Shown here one piece after another: positions 41,990-50,886 of a stretch of 64,000 nt of DNA. The translations under genes and the position numbers were made by a program. The notes under the pieces are model-generated. The model made no database searches. It was given only the letters and a program-made list of their open reading frames with translations, and was not told the DNA's origin. Position 1 is the first letter of the stretch. The number at the start of each line of letters is the position of its first letter. The stretch comes from Martinezella rhizogenes (GTDB taxonomy: Bacteria; Pseudomonadota; Alphaproteobacteria; Rhizobiales; Rhizobiaceae): the NCBI GenBank assembly GCA_013322215.1, contig JAAMEZ010000036.1, forward strand, positions 186,001 through 250,000. The letters run 5' to 3'.

Positions 41990-42636
41990 CAAAAGACCGC
42001 GCACTTATCCTCGACTTCGGCGGCGTCGTTACCCGCACCCTGTTTGAGACACATGACATCACTGAGCGCACACTCGGCCTTCCCGCGGGGTCGCTGACCT
42101 GGCTCGGGCCGTTCGACACAACGACGGACCCGCTCTGGGTCGCGATGCAGAACCGCGAGATCACCGAGCGGGATTATTGGCTCACGCGCACGCACGAGGT
42201 CGGCGAGCTGGTCGGTGAAGACTGGACCGACATGCAGACCTTCGTGCGCCGCGCGCGCGGCGCGGAACCGGAACTGGTTCTGCGCCCGGAAGCCCGCGAC
42301 GCCATCCTGCGCGCCAAGGAAGCCGGCCTCAAGCTGGCGATCCTGTCGAACGAACTCGACCTTTTCTATGGCGTCGAGTTCCGCCAGCGTTTTCCGCTGA
42401 TCGAGCTTTTCGACGTCATCGTCGATGCCACCTACACGAAGATCCTGAAGCCCGATCCCCGCGCCTACGAACTCGTTCTTGCCGAGCTCAACTTACCGCG
42501 CAAAGCCTGCGTCTTCGTCGACGACCAGAAGAAGAACATCGAGGGCGCCGAAGCCGTGAGCCTGCCTCATGTGCATTTCGACGTGACCCGCCCCGCCGAA
42601 AGCTATGCCCGCGCACTTGCTATGCTGGGGCTCTGA
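41986..42636 (+). CDS. HAD-IA family hydrolase
   Basis: A 216-residue haloacid-dehalogenase superfamily hydrolase. Motif I is LILDFGGVV near residue 8, motif II is AILSNE with Ser near residue 115, the Lys motif is KILKPDPRAY, and motif IV is VFVDDQKKN. The start at 41986 overlaps the preceding stop by 4 bases (ATGA). Most such proteins are phosphatases. In this operon, with a small-molecule kinase, it could act on a phosphorylated intermediate or clear a by-product; that is speculation. Confidence 0.9.
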   Translation: MTKDRALILDFGGVVTRTLFETHDITERTLGLPAGSLTWLGPFDTTTDPLWVAMQNREITERDYWLTRTHEVGELVGEDWTDMQTFVRRARGAEPELVLRPEARDAILRAKEAGLKLAILSNELDLFYGVEFRQRFPLIELFDVIVDATYTKILKPDPRAYELVLAELNLPRKACVFVDDQKKNIEGAEAVSLPHVHFDVTRPAESYARALAMLGL

Positions 42637-42653
42637 AACAAGAGGAATTCGAC

Positions 42654-44009
42654 ATGCGTGAGACCAATTTCATCATCGAAAACAATGCCCGCCACCTGTG
42701 GCATCCGATGGCCCATCCGGCTGAGATGCAGGCCAACCCGCCGCGCATCATCAATTCAGGCGAGGGCGTCGAAATCGTCGATATTCACGGCCAGAAGGTG
42801 CTGGACGCGGTCGGTGGCCTCTGGAACGTCAATCTCGGCTATTCCTGCGAGCCGGTGAAGAAGGCGATCCGCGACCAGCTCGACGAGCTGCCCTATTACT
42901 CGACCTTCCGCGGCACGACCAACTCGCCGCTGATCGAACTCTCCTACGAGCTTGCCGAATGGTTCAAGCCGGATGGTCTCAGCCGTTCCTTCTTCACCTC
43001 GGGCGGCTCGGATTCCGTCGAGACCTGCCTGCGACTGGCGCGTCAGTTCCACAAGGTCAATGGCCAGCCCGAGCGCACCAAGTTCGTCGCACTGAAGAAG
43101 GGCTATCACGGCACCCATTTCGGCGGCGCCTCGGTGAACGGCAACCAGAACTTCCGCCGCAACTACGAGCCGCTGCTCCCGGGCGTCATCCACCTGCCCG
43201 CGCCCTTCCCCTATCGCAACCCTTTCAACACCACCGATGGCGCCGAAATCGCGGCTGCGATCGGCAGGCTCTTCGAGGATGAGATCGCCTTCCAGGGCGC
43301 CGACACGATTGCTGCGCTGATCGTCGAGCCGGTGCTCGGCGCCGGCGGCGTCATCGTCCCGCATGAGACCTTCCTGCCGTTGATGCGCGAAATCTGCGAC
43401 CGCCACGGCATTCTCTTGATCGCCGATGAGGTCATCACCGCCTTTGGCCGCACCGGCGCCTGGACCGGATCGCGTCTCTGGGGTGTTCAGCCGGACATGA
43501 TGTCGACGGCCAAGGCGATTACCAACGGCTATTTCCCCTTCGGCGCCGTGATGATCTCCGACAAGGTCGCGCAGGTCTTCGAAAGCAACAAGAGCGCGGT
43601 CGGAAGCATCGGTCACGGCTACACCTATTCCGGCCATCCGGTTGGTGCCGCCGCGGCCCTGGCCACCTTGAAGGAAACCAAGCGGCTCAACGTCGCCGAC
43701 AATGCGGCGGCCCGCGGCGAGGAGCTGCTCGCCGGCCTGAAGAAGCTGCAGGACAAGCATGAGCTGGTGGGTGACGTGCGCGGCAAGGGCCTGATGTGTG
43801 CCCTCGAACTCGTCAGCGACCGCGCAAAGAAGAGCGGTGCCGCCAAGGATGTCGTCCAAAAGGTGCAGGACGCGACCTATGATGCCGGCGTGCTCGTGCG
43901 CACCTCGGGCGCCAATGTCATCATGTCGCCGCCGTTGATCGTGACCGCCGAGAATGTCCAGACCATGCTGACCGCGCTCGACGCAGGTCTCACTGCTGCG
44001 AGGGGCTGA
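42654..44009 (+). CDS. Class III omega-aminotransferase
   Basis: A 451-residue PLP-dependent transaminase of the omega-amino acid/amine:pyruvate type. The PLP-binding lysine is Lys287 (STAKAITNGYFP), and Asp258 in ADEVITAFGRTG contacts the pyridine nitrogen. Such enzymes deaminate primary amines and beta-alanine using pyruvate. In this operon, aromatic monoamines such as tyramine are likely substrates, giving hydroxyphenylacetaldehyde. It is followed 2 bases later by a second class III PLP enzyme. Confidence 0.9.
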   Translation: MRETNFIIENNARHLWHPMAHPAEMQANPPRIINSGEGVEIVDIHGQKVLDAVGGLWNVNLGYSCEPVKKAIRDQLDELPYYSTFRGTTNSPLIELSYELAEWFKPDGLSRSFFTSGGSDSVETCLRLARQFHKVNGQPERTKFVALKKGYHGTHFGGASVNGNQNFRRNYEPLLPGVIHLPAPFPYRNPFNTTDGAEIAAAIGRLFEDEIAFQGADTIAALIVEPVLGAGGVIVPHETFLPLMREICDRHGILLIADEVITAFGRTGAWTGSRLWGVQPDMMSTAKAITNGYFPFGAVMISDKVAQVFESNKSAVGSIGHGYTYSGHPVGAAAALATLKETKRLNVADNAAARGEELLAGLKKLQDKHELVGDVRGKGLMCALELVSDRAKKSGAAKDVVQKVQDATYDAGVLVRTSGANVIMSPPLIVTAENVQTMLTALDAGLTAARG

Positions 44010-44011
44010 GC

Positions 44012-45295
44012 ATGTCCGACAACGCAACCCTCATCGCGCGGCGCGAACGGCTTCTAGGCCGGAACATGTCGCTCTTCTACGACGACCCCGTGCATCTCGT
44101 GCGCGGGGAAGGTGTCTGGCTCTGGGATGCCGACGGCCGCAAGTATCTCGATTGCTACAACAATGTGCCGCATGTCGGCCATTGCCATCCCCGCGTGGTG
44201 GAAGCGATCACGCGGCAGGCTTCGACGCTGAATACGCATACCCGCTATCTGCATGAAGGCATTCTCGATTATGTCGAGCGGCTCACAGCGACTTTCGACG
44301 AAAGCCTGAATGCCGCGATCCTGACCTGCACCGGCAGCGAGGCAAACGACGTGGCGCTGCGCATGGCGCAGGCTGTGACCGGCAAGACCGGCGTCATCGC
44401 CACGAACCACACCTATCATGGCAATACGACCGCCGTGTCGCAGCTATCGACCCGCATGCCGCCGGTTGGCGGCTTCGGCGGCCATGTCCGCCATGTGCCT
44501 GCGCCGGACAGCTATCGTCCACTCGGCGGTGAAGGCGGAGACGCCTTTGCCACAGCCTTCGCAGCCGAAGTCGAGAAGGCGATCGCCTCTCTTCAGGAGA
44601 CACCACACGGTTTCTCGGCCATCATCATCGATCCGTTCTTTGCCAATGAAGGCTTTCCGGACCTGCCGCCGGGCTTTCTCGACAAGACGGTCGCAGCCGT
44701 GCGCAAGGCCGGCGGCCTCGTGATTACCGACGAAGTACAGCCCGGCTTCGGCCGCACCGGCACGCATATGTGGGGGCACCAGCACGCCGGCATCGTTCCC
44801 GATATCGTCACGCTCGGCAAGCCCATGGCGAACGGCCATCCCGTCGGCGGCGTCATTGCCAATGTCGACACGATAAACGCCTTCCGCAAGGCATTCCGCT
44901 ATTTCAACACCTTCGGCGGCAACCCGGTCTCCTGCGCGGCCGCCATGGCGGTACTCGACGTCATCAAGGATGAAAATCTCGTCGAGAATGCCCGCAACGT
45001 CGGCGAATACACGCGTAGCGCCTTCCAGCGACTGGCCGAAAAGCATTCGATCATCGGCGGCGTTCGCGGCAGCGGCCTCTTCATGGGCACCGAATTCGTG
45101 CTCGACAAGCAGACGAAGGAGCCGGCGACCGCTGAGGCGACCCGCATCGTCAACGAAATGCGTGAACGCGGCGTGCTGATGGGCAAGATCGGCATTCACC
45201 AATGCGCCACGAAGATCCGCCCGCCCATGCCGTTCACCAAGGGAAATGCCGACTTCATGTTGTCGATCTTCGACGACGTCCTGTCCGGTCTGTGA
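44012..45295 (+). CDS. Class III PLP enzyme, AGXT2L/phospho-lyase-like
   Basis: A 427-residue class III PLP-fold enzyme. The catalytic Lys270 is in VTLGKPMANGHP and Asp240 in ITDEVQPGFGRTG. The N-terminal LFYDDPVHLVRGEGVWLWD and YLDCYNNVPHVGHCHPRV strongly resemble the AGXT2L1/AGXT2L2 group, whose known members are phosphoethanolamine and 5-phosphohydroxylysine phospho-lyases rather than aminotransferases. The next gene is an APH-fold kinase, exactly the partner such a lyase needs. I infer phospho-lyase activity on a phosphorylated amino alcohol; ordinary aminotransferase activity is not excluded. Confidence 0.8.
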   Translation: MSDNATLIARRERLLGRNMSLFYDDPVHLVRGEGVWLWDADGRKYLDCYNNVPHVGHCHPRVVEAITRQASTLNTHTRYLHEGILDYVERLTATFDESLNAAILTCTGSEANDVALRMAQAVTGKTGVIATNHTYHGNTTAVSQLSTRMPPVGGFGGHVRHVPAPDSYRPLGGEGGDAFATAFAAEVEKAIASLQETPHGFSAIIIDPFFANEGFPDLPPGFLDKTVAAVRKAGGLVITDEVQPGFGRTGTHMWGHQHAGIVPDIVTLGKPMANGHPVGGVIANVDTINAFRKAFRYFNTFGGNPVSCAAAMAVLDVIKDENLVENARNVGEYTRSAFQRLAEKHSIIGGVRGSGLFMGTEFVLDKQTKEPATAEATRIVNEMRERGVLMGKIGIHQCATKIRPPMPFTKGNADFMLSIFDDVLSGL

Positions 45296-45301
45296 GGCAA
45301 T

Positions 45302-46321
45302 ATGGCTGATCCGTTGCCTCAGGCCATCCATGATGCCTTGCAGAAACGCGCGCTGGAGGCGCTCGACCATTGGCCGGTGCAGGCTCGCGAACCGGTCCTG
45401 ATGAAATATCGGGAGAATGCCGTCTTCCGCATTACGCTGGAGGACGGTCAGTTCGCAGCGCTCCGGCTGCATCGCCCGGGCTATCACGACGAGACGAGCC
45501 TGCGCTCGGAACTGCATTTCATGGCCGCCCTCAGGCTCGGCGGCCTCGATGTGCCGAGCCCGGTGCCGACGACGAACAGGCAAAGCCTCGTTCGCCTGCA
45601 GGCCAACAGGCATTTTCCTGACCAACATGCCGATGTGGTGAGTTGGATCGACGGCGTTCCGCTTGGCCAGAGCGGCACGCCCCTTTCCCAATCGGCTGAA
45701 ATGCAAGAGGCGATCTTTTTCCGTATCGGCCAAAACATGGCCACCATGCACGAGCTTGCCGATGCCTGGGAACCGCCGGAGCGTTTTCGCCGTCCGGCTT
45801 GGGACACCGATGGCCTGGTCGGTGAAAAGCCGCTCTGGGGCCGCTTCTGGGATTGTCGCGGCCTTTCGTCTGAGAGCACGATCGCCCTCTCGGCATTGCG
45901 CCACGAGCTGCGCCGTGCCCTCGCGAATGCGGACAATCAAAACCTCGACTATGGACTGATCCATGCCGATCTCGTGCGGGAAAACATCTTTCTGACGGGC
46001 ACTGACAGCAATGTTGCTTTCATCGATTTCGACGATGCCGGGCATGGCTTTCGTCTGTTCGATCTCGCGACGACGCTGCTCAAGAACCGCAACGAACCCG
46101 CCTATCCGGCTATCGAGAAAGCGCTGATATCAGGCTACCGCAGCCGGCGAGCACTCTCCGACGCGGCTCTCGCGAGCCTGCCTCTATTCACTGTGCTGAG
46201 GAGCCTTACATATATCGGATGGCTCGCCGAACGCCCGGAAATTCCGGACAGCGCGGAGCGTCTGTCGCGTTACGTCGATGAAAGCCTGGAGATGGCGAGA
46301 AAGCTCAACGCTGCCGCTTGA
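45302..46321 (+). CDS. APH-fold small-molecule kinase
   Basis: A 339-residue aminoglycoside phosphotransferase-fold kinase, the fold shared by choline, homoserine and hydroxylysine kinases. The catalytic loop is visible as IHADLVREN with Asp223 and Asn228, and the Mg-binding segment as FIDFDDAG with Asp242 and Asp244. The start is 6 bases after the upstream PLP gene. Beside an AGXT2L-like enzyme it most likely phosphorylates the hydroxyl of an amino alcohol, so that the lyase can eliminate phosphate and ammonia. The substrate is unknown. Confidence 0.85.
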   Translation: MADPLPQAIHDALQKRALEALDHWPVQAREPVLMKYRENAVFRITLEDGQFAALRLHRPGYHDETSLRSELHFMAALRLGGLDVPSPVPTTNRQSLVRLQANRHFPDQHADVVSWIDGVPLGQSGTPLSQSAEMQEAIFFRIGQNMATMHELADAWEPPERFRRPAWDTDGLVGEKPLWGRFWDCRGLSSESTIALSALRHELRRALANADNQNLDYGLIHADLVRENIFLTGTDSNVAFIDFDDAGHGFRLFDLATTLLKNRNEPAYPAIEKALISGYRSRRALSDAALASLPLFTVLRSLTYIGWLAERPEIPDSAERLSRYVDESLEMARKLNAAA

Positions 46322-46333
46322 CATCTCCCGCAT

Positions 46334-46356
46334 AATTATTAACGTGTTAAGTAATT
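46334..46356. promoter_or_regulatory. AT-rich imperfect palindrome upstream of hpaF
   Basis: AATTATTAAC and GTTAAGTAATT face each other across GT; the inner TTAAC-GT-GTTAA (46339-46350) is perfect. It lies in the 54-base gap between the kinase and hpaF, where a separate hpa promoter or operator would sit. MarR-type HpaR sites are AT-rich dyads of this kind. Confidence 0.4.
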
Positions 46357-46375
46357 GAGAGATCGGGAGGACTCA

Positions 46376-46762
46376 ATGCCACATCTCGCCATCGAATATT
46401 CGGCCAACCTGGAGGGCCGCGCCGATATCGGCGCGCTCTGCGAGCGGCTGTTGAAGACGGTTCTGGATACCGGGCTTTTCGAGGTCGGCGCTGTGCGGGT
46501 GCGCGCCTTTCGCGCCGAGCACTATGCAATCGCCGACAAGCTGCCGGAAAACGCCTTCGTCGACCTGAACTTCCGCATCGGTAAGGGCCGTACGGACGAA
46601 GAGAAGAAGCGTACAGGCGAGGCAATCTTTGCAGCGGCCATCGACGTTCTCGGCCCTCTCTTCGACACCCCGCATTTCGCCCTGTCGCTGGAAATCCGCG
46701 AGATCGATGCGGAGCTGAGCTGGAAGAAGAACGCCATTCATCCGCGGCTGCGCGGCAAGTGA
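46376..46762 (+). CDS. hpaF: 5-carboxymethyl-2-hydroxymuconate delta-isomerase
   Basis: A 128-residue tautomerase superfamily protein beginning MPHLAIEYS, so that Pro2 after Met removal would be the catalytic base. It isomerises 5-carboxymethyl-2-hydroxymuconate in homoprotocatechuate degradation. I start at 46376 with GATCGGGAGG upstream, not at the in-frame ATG at 46355, because the family needs Pro right after Met. It precedes hpaE by 42 bases. Confidence 0.93.
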   Translation: MPHLAIEYSANLEGRADIGALCERLLKTVLDTGLFEVGAVRVRAFRAEHYAIADKLPENAFVDLNFRIGKGRTDEEKKRTGEAIFAAAIDVLGPLFDTPHFALSLEIREIDAELSWKKNAIHPRLRGK

Positions 46763-46804
46763 CACCTCCCTTCGCGGGACGACGTAACACCAAAGGAATA
46801 GACG

Positions 46805-48322
46805 ATGTCCAAACTGCAGGAAAACATCGCAAAGGCCGAAGGCTTTCTGGCCCGGTTCAAGGATAGCGGCGTACTGAACCGCATCAATGGCGAGGATGTG
46901 CGTGCCGATGATGGTTCCACCTTCGAGACCATCTCCCCCGTCGATCTGAAGCCGCTCGCCACCGTTGCCCGCGGCAAGGCTGCCGATATCGATCGCGCCG
47001 CAAAGGCCGCAAAAGCCGCTTTCGCTGAATGGGCTGCCATGCCGGGCGACGCGCGCAAGAAGCTGCTGCACAAGATTGCCGATGCGATCGTGGCCCGCGC
47101 CGAAGAGATCGCTTTCGTCGAATGCATGGACACCGGGCAATCGCTGAAGTTCATGGCCAAGGCCGCCCTGCGCGGCGCGGAAAACTTCCGCTTCTTCGCC
47201 GATCGTGCGCCGGAAGCCCGTGACGGCAAGGCGATCCGCGCCGAAGGCCAGGTGAACCTGACGACGCGCGTGCCGATCGGCCCGGTCGGCATCATCACGC
47301 CCTGGAACACGCCCTTTATGCTATCGACCTGGAAGATCGCGCCGGCGCTTGCCGCCGGATGCACCATCGTCCACAAGCCGGCCGAATTCTCGCCGCTGAC
47401 GGCCCGCCTGCTGGTGGAGATCGCCGAGGAAGCCGGCTTGCCGAAGGGGGTCTGGAATCTCGTCAACGGCTTCGGCGAGGACGCCGGCAAGGCTCTGACG
47501 GAACATCCCCTGATCAAGGCGATTGGCTTCGTCGGCGAAAGCCGCACAGGTTCGATGATCATGAAGCAGGGCGCCGACACGCTGAAGCGCGTGCATTTCG
47601 AACTCGGCGGCAAGAACCCGGTCATCGTCTTTGCCGATGCCGATCTCGAGCGCGCCGCCGATGCCGCCGTCTTCATGATCTACTCTTTGAACGGCGAGCG
47701 CTGCACCTCGTCCTCGCGCCTGCTGGTCGAGGAAAGCGTCTACGACAAGTTCACCGCGATCGTGGCCGAGAAGGCCAAGCGCATCAAGGTCGGCCACCCT
47801 CTGGACCCGGAAACCGTCGTCGGCCCGCTCGTGCATCCCGTGCACGAAAAGAAGGTGCTGGAATACATCCAGATCGGCCGTTCGGAAGGAGCGACCCTTG
47901 CCGCCGGCGGCGAGAAGGTCAACGGCCCGGGCGGCGGTTGCTACGTCTCCCCAACCCTGTTTACCGGCGCCAATAACCGGATGCGCATCGCCCAGGAAGA
48001 GATCTTTGGACCGGTGCTGACAGCCATCCCCTTCAAGGACGAAGCGGATGCGCTGGCGCTTGCCAACGACGTCCAGTACGGCCTGACCGGCTATCTCTGG
48101 ACCTCGGACGTCACCCGCGCCTTCCGTTTCACCGATCATCTCGAAGCCGGCATGATCTGGGTGAACTCGGAAAATGTGCGCCATCTGCCAACCCCCTTCG
48201 GTGGGGTCAAGAGCTCCGGCATCGGCCGCGACGGCGGCGATTGGTCCTTCGATTTCTACATGGAAACCAAGAACGTCGCCTTCGCCACCAAGCCGCACGC
48301 CATTCAGAAACTCGGCGGCTGA
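46805..48322 (+). CDS. hpaE: 5-carboxymethyl-2-hydroxymuconate semialdehyde dehydrogenase
   Basis: A 505-residue NAD-dependent aldehyde dehydrogenase of the HpaE type. Catalytic Glu266 is in HFELGGKNP and Cys300 in NGERCTSSSR, and the segment VGESRTGS near residue 243 holds the nucleotide. It oxidises 5-carboxymethyl-2-hydroxymuconate semialdehyde, the ring-cleavage product. It sits directly between hpaF and hpaD, as expected for a meta-cleavage operon. Confidence 0.96.
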   Translation: MSKLQENIAKAEGFLARFKDSGVLNRINGEDVRADDGSTFETISPVDLKPLATVARGKAADIDRAAKAAKAAFAEWAAMPGDARKKLLHKIADAIVARAEEIAFVECMDTGQSLKFMAKAALRGAENFRFFADRAPEARDGKAIRAEGQVNLTTRVPIGPVGIITPWNTPFMLSTWKIAPALAAGCTIVHKPAEFSPLTARLLVEIAEEAGLPKGVWNLVNGFGEDAGKALTEHPLIKAIGFVGESRTGSMIMKQGADTLKRVHFELGGKNPVIVFADADLERAADAAVFMIYSLNGERCTSSSRLLVEESVYDKFTAIVAEKAKRIKVGHPLDPETVVGPLVHPVHEKKVLEYIQIGRSEGATLAAGGEKVNGPGGGCYVSPTLFTGANNRMRIAQEEIFGPVLTAIPFKDEADALALANDVQYGLTGYLWTSDVTRAFRFTDHLEAGMIWVNSENVRHLPTPFGGVKSSGIGRDGGDWSFDFYMETKNVAFATKPHAIQKLGG

Positions 48323-48362
48323 GCCGCCAATATCCCATAAGTACGCATAAGAGGAGGAACAA

Positions 48363-49343
48363 ATGCCCCTGCCGAAACCCAATCTCTATCCGCCCTTCAA
48401 CATCGTGCGCCTCAGCCACATCGAGTTCGGCGTCACCGATCTTGCCAAGTCCCGCGCGTTCTATGTCGACACACTTGGCCTGCAGGTGACGGACGAGACG
48501 GCCGACACGATTTACCTGCGGGCGATGGAAGAACGCGGCCATCACTGCATCGTGCTCAAGAAATCCGACAAGGCCGAAGCCCGCGATCTCGGCTTCAAGG
48601 TGTTCAGCGACGAGGACCTCGACAAGGCGGCGCATTTCTTCAAGGGCAAGGATCTGCCGGTCGAATGGGTCGAGCGCCCCTACCAGGCGCGGACCTTCCG
48701 CACCCGCGACCCGCACGGCATTCCGCTTGAATTCTATTCGAAGATGGACCGCCTGCCGCCGATCCACCAGAAATATGCGCTCTACAAGGGCGTGAAGCCG
48801 CTGCGCATCGACCACTTCAACTGCTTCTCGACCAATGTCGACGAGAGCGTCGCCTTCTATAATGAGCTCGGCTTCCGCGTGACCGAATATACCGAGGACG
48901 AGGAAACCGGTCGCCTCTGGGCCGCCTGGACGCATCGCAAGGGCGGCGTCCACGACATCGCCTTCACCAACGGCCGTGGCCCGCGCCTGCACCACACCGC
49001 CTTCTGGGTGCCGACGCCACTCAACATCATCGACCTGCTCGACCTGATGGCGACAACCGGCTGGGTTGCCAATATCGAACGCGGTCCGGGACGCCACGGC
49101 ATCTCCAACGCCTTCTTCCTCTATATCCTCGACCCCGATGGCCATCGCATCGAGATCTATTGCTCGGACTACCAGACCGTCGATCCCGATCTGGAGCCGA
49201 TCAAGTGGGATCTCAAAGATCCACAGCGTCAGACACTTTGGGGTGCGCCGGCTCCCAAATCATGGTTCGAACATGGTAGCCTGTTTGCCGGTGCGGAAGT
49301 GGCCGAGCCTGACTTGAAGGCACAGCCGATTATCGCGCCTTAA
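48363..49343 (+). CDS. hpaD: 3,4-dihydroxyphenylacetate 2,3-dioxygenase
   Basis: A 326-residue two-domain vicinal-oxygen-chelate extradiol dioxygenase that opens the homoprotocatechuate ring. The metal ligands are visible in the second domain: His151 (RIDHFN), His211 (LHHTAFW) and Glu264 (HRIEIYC), matching the His155/His214/Glu267 of the Brevibacterium/Arthrobacter enzymes; His197 corresponds to the acid-base His200. This is the type I (VOC) form, not the LigB-type of E. coli HpcB. AGAGGAGG precedes the start. Confidence 0.95.
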   Translation: MPLPKPNLYPPFNIVRLSHIEFGVTDLAKSRAFYVDTLGLQVTDETADTIYLRAMEERGHHCIVLKKSDKAEARDLGFKVFSDEDLDKAAHFFKGKDLPVEWVERPYQARTFRTRDPHGIPLEFYSKMDRLPPIHQKYALYKGVKPLRIDHFNCFSTNVDESVAFYNELGFRVTEYTEDEETGRLWAAWTHRKGGVHDIAFTNGRGPRLHHTAFWVPTPLNIIDLLDLMATTGWVANIERGPGRHGISNAFFLYILDPDGHRIEIYCSDYQTVDPDLEPIKWDLKDPQRQTLWGAPAPKSWFEHGSLFAGAEVAEPDLKAQPIIAP

Positions 49344-49408
49344 GCGTTACCCTTGAGAGCGGGAAAACACCCGCTTCTCATCAACGTTCGCGAGGCGAGG
49401 AGACTGTC

Positions 49409-50863
49409 ATGAATTTGAGAGACGCAACATTGTTCCGGCAGGCGGCATTGGTCGGTGGCGACTGGATCGAAGCCGATCCATCCAATGCGATCAAGGTCGA
49501 CAACCCGGCAACGGGCGAGATCATCGGCCTGGTCCCCAATCTGGGGGCTGCCGAGACCAAGAAGGCGATCGCCGCAGCAGAAGCCGCACAGAAGGAATGG
49601 GCGGGCCGCACCGCCAAGGAGCGCTCCGGCATCCTGAGACGCTGGTTCGAGCTGATGATGGAAAATCAGGACGATCTCGGACGCATCCTGACGGCAGAGC
49701 AGGGCAAACCGCTGCCGGAAGCCAAGGGCGAGATCGCCTATGGCGCCAGCTTCGTCGAATGGTTTGCCGAAGAAGCCCGCCGCGTCTATGGCGACATCAT
49801 TCCCGGCCACCAGAAGGACAAGCGCATTCTGGTCATGAAGCAGCCGATCGGCGTGGTCGCGGCGATCACGCCCTGGAATTTCCCCAATGCCATGATCACC
49901 CGCAAGGCCGGCCCGGCCTTTGCCGCCGGTTGCGCCATGGTGCTGAAGCCTGCCTCGCAGACGCCGTTTTCGGCAATTGCAATCGCGATCCTGGCCGAAC
50001 GCGCCGGCCTGCCCAAGGGGCTCTTCAGTGTGCTGACAGGCTCGGCTCGCGCCATTGGCGGCGAAATGACCGCAAGCCCGGTCGTGCGCAAGCTCACCTT
50101 CACCGGCTCGACCGAAGTCGGCGCCGAGCTCTACAAGCAGAGTGCACCGACCATCAAGAAACTCGGCCTCGAACTGGGCGGCAACGCACCCTTCATCGTC
50201 TTCGACGATGCCGATCTCGATGCGGCGGTCGAAGGCGCGATGATCGCCAAATTCCGCAACAACGGCCAGACCTGCGTCTGCGCCAATCGTCTCTACGTGC
50301 AGGATGGCGTCTATGATGCCTTTGCCGAAAAGCTCTCCAAGGCCGTTGGGTCGCTGAAAACAGGCAACGGTTTCGACGAAGGCATCAATCTCGGCCCGTT
50401 GATCGATGAGGCAGCGCTTGCCAAGGTCGAGGAGCATGTTGCCGATGCGCTCTCCAAGGGCGGCCGCGTCGTTGCCGGCGGTCATCGCCATCAGCTCGGC
50501 GGGCGCTTCTATGAGGCAACCGTGCTTGCCGATGTTACGCCCGCCATGGCCGTGGCGAAGGAAGAGACCTTCGGGCCGGTTGCTCCCCTCTTCCGCTTCA
50601 AGGACGAGGCCGACGTCATCACCCAGGCCAACGACACCGAGTTCGGCCTTGCCTCCTACTTCTATGCCAAGGACCTCGCCCGCGTCTTCCGCGTCGCCGA
50701 AGCCCTGGAATATGGCATGGTCGGCGTCAATACGGGCCTCATCTCGACGGCCGAAGCACCCTTCGGTGGCGTCAAGCTCTCCGGCCTCGGCCGCGAGGGT
50801 TCGCGCTACGGCATCGAGGAATTCACCGAAATCAAATATGTCTGCCTCGGCGGCGTCGTCTGA
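49409..50863 (+). CDS. gabD: NAD(P)-dependent succinate-semialdehyde dehydrogenase
   Basis: A 484-residue aldehyde dehydrogenase of the GabD type, with catalytic Glu255 (LELGGNAP) and Cys289 (NNGQTCVCAN). HpaI makes succinate semialdehyde, and this enzyme oxidises it to succinate, closing the pathway. It lies between hpaD and the hpaG-like gene, which supports that role. GGCGAGGAGA precedes the start. Confidence 0.94.
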   Translation: MNLRDATLFRQAALVGGDWIEADPSNAIKVDNPATGEIIGLVPNLGAAETKKAIAAAEAAQKEWAGRTAKERSGILRRWFELMMENQDDLGRILTAEQGKPLPEAKGEIAYGASFVEWFAEEARRVYGDIIPGHQKDKRILVMKQPIGVVAAITPWNFPNAMITRKAGPAFAAGCAMVLKPASQTPFSAIAIAILAERAGLPKGLFSVLTGSARAIGGEMTASPVVRKLTFTGSTEVGAELYKQSAPTIKKLGLELGGNAPFIVFDDADLDAAVEGAMIAKFRNNGQTCVCANRLYVQDGVYDAFAEKLSKAVGSLKTGNGFDEGINLGPLIDEAALAKVEEHVADALSKGGRVVAGGHRHQLGGRFYEATVLADVTPAMAVAKEETFGPVAPLFRFKDEADVITQANDTEFGLASYFYAKDLARVFRVAEALEYGMVGVNTGLISTAEAPFGGVKLSGLGREGSRYGIEEFTEIKYVCLGGVV

Positions 50864-50886
50864 GGTCAAGAGAAGGCCATGAAAGC

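Noticed and set aside
44444..46045. A 533-residue minus-strand frame over the PLP enzyme and kinase genes
   Set aside because: The plus-strand genes carry intact catalytic motifs, so the other strand is a shadow.
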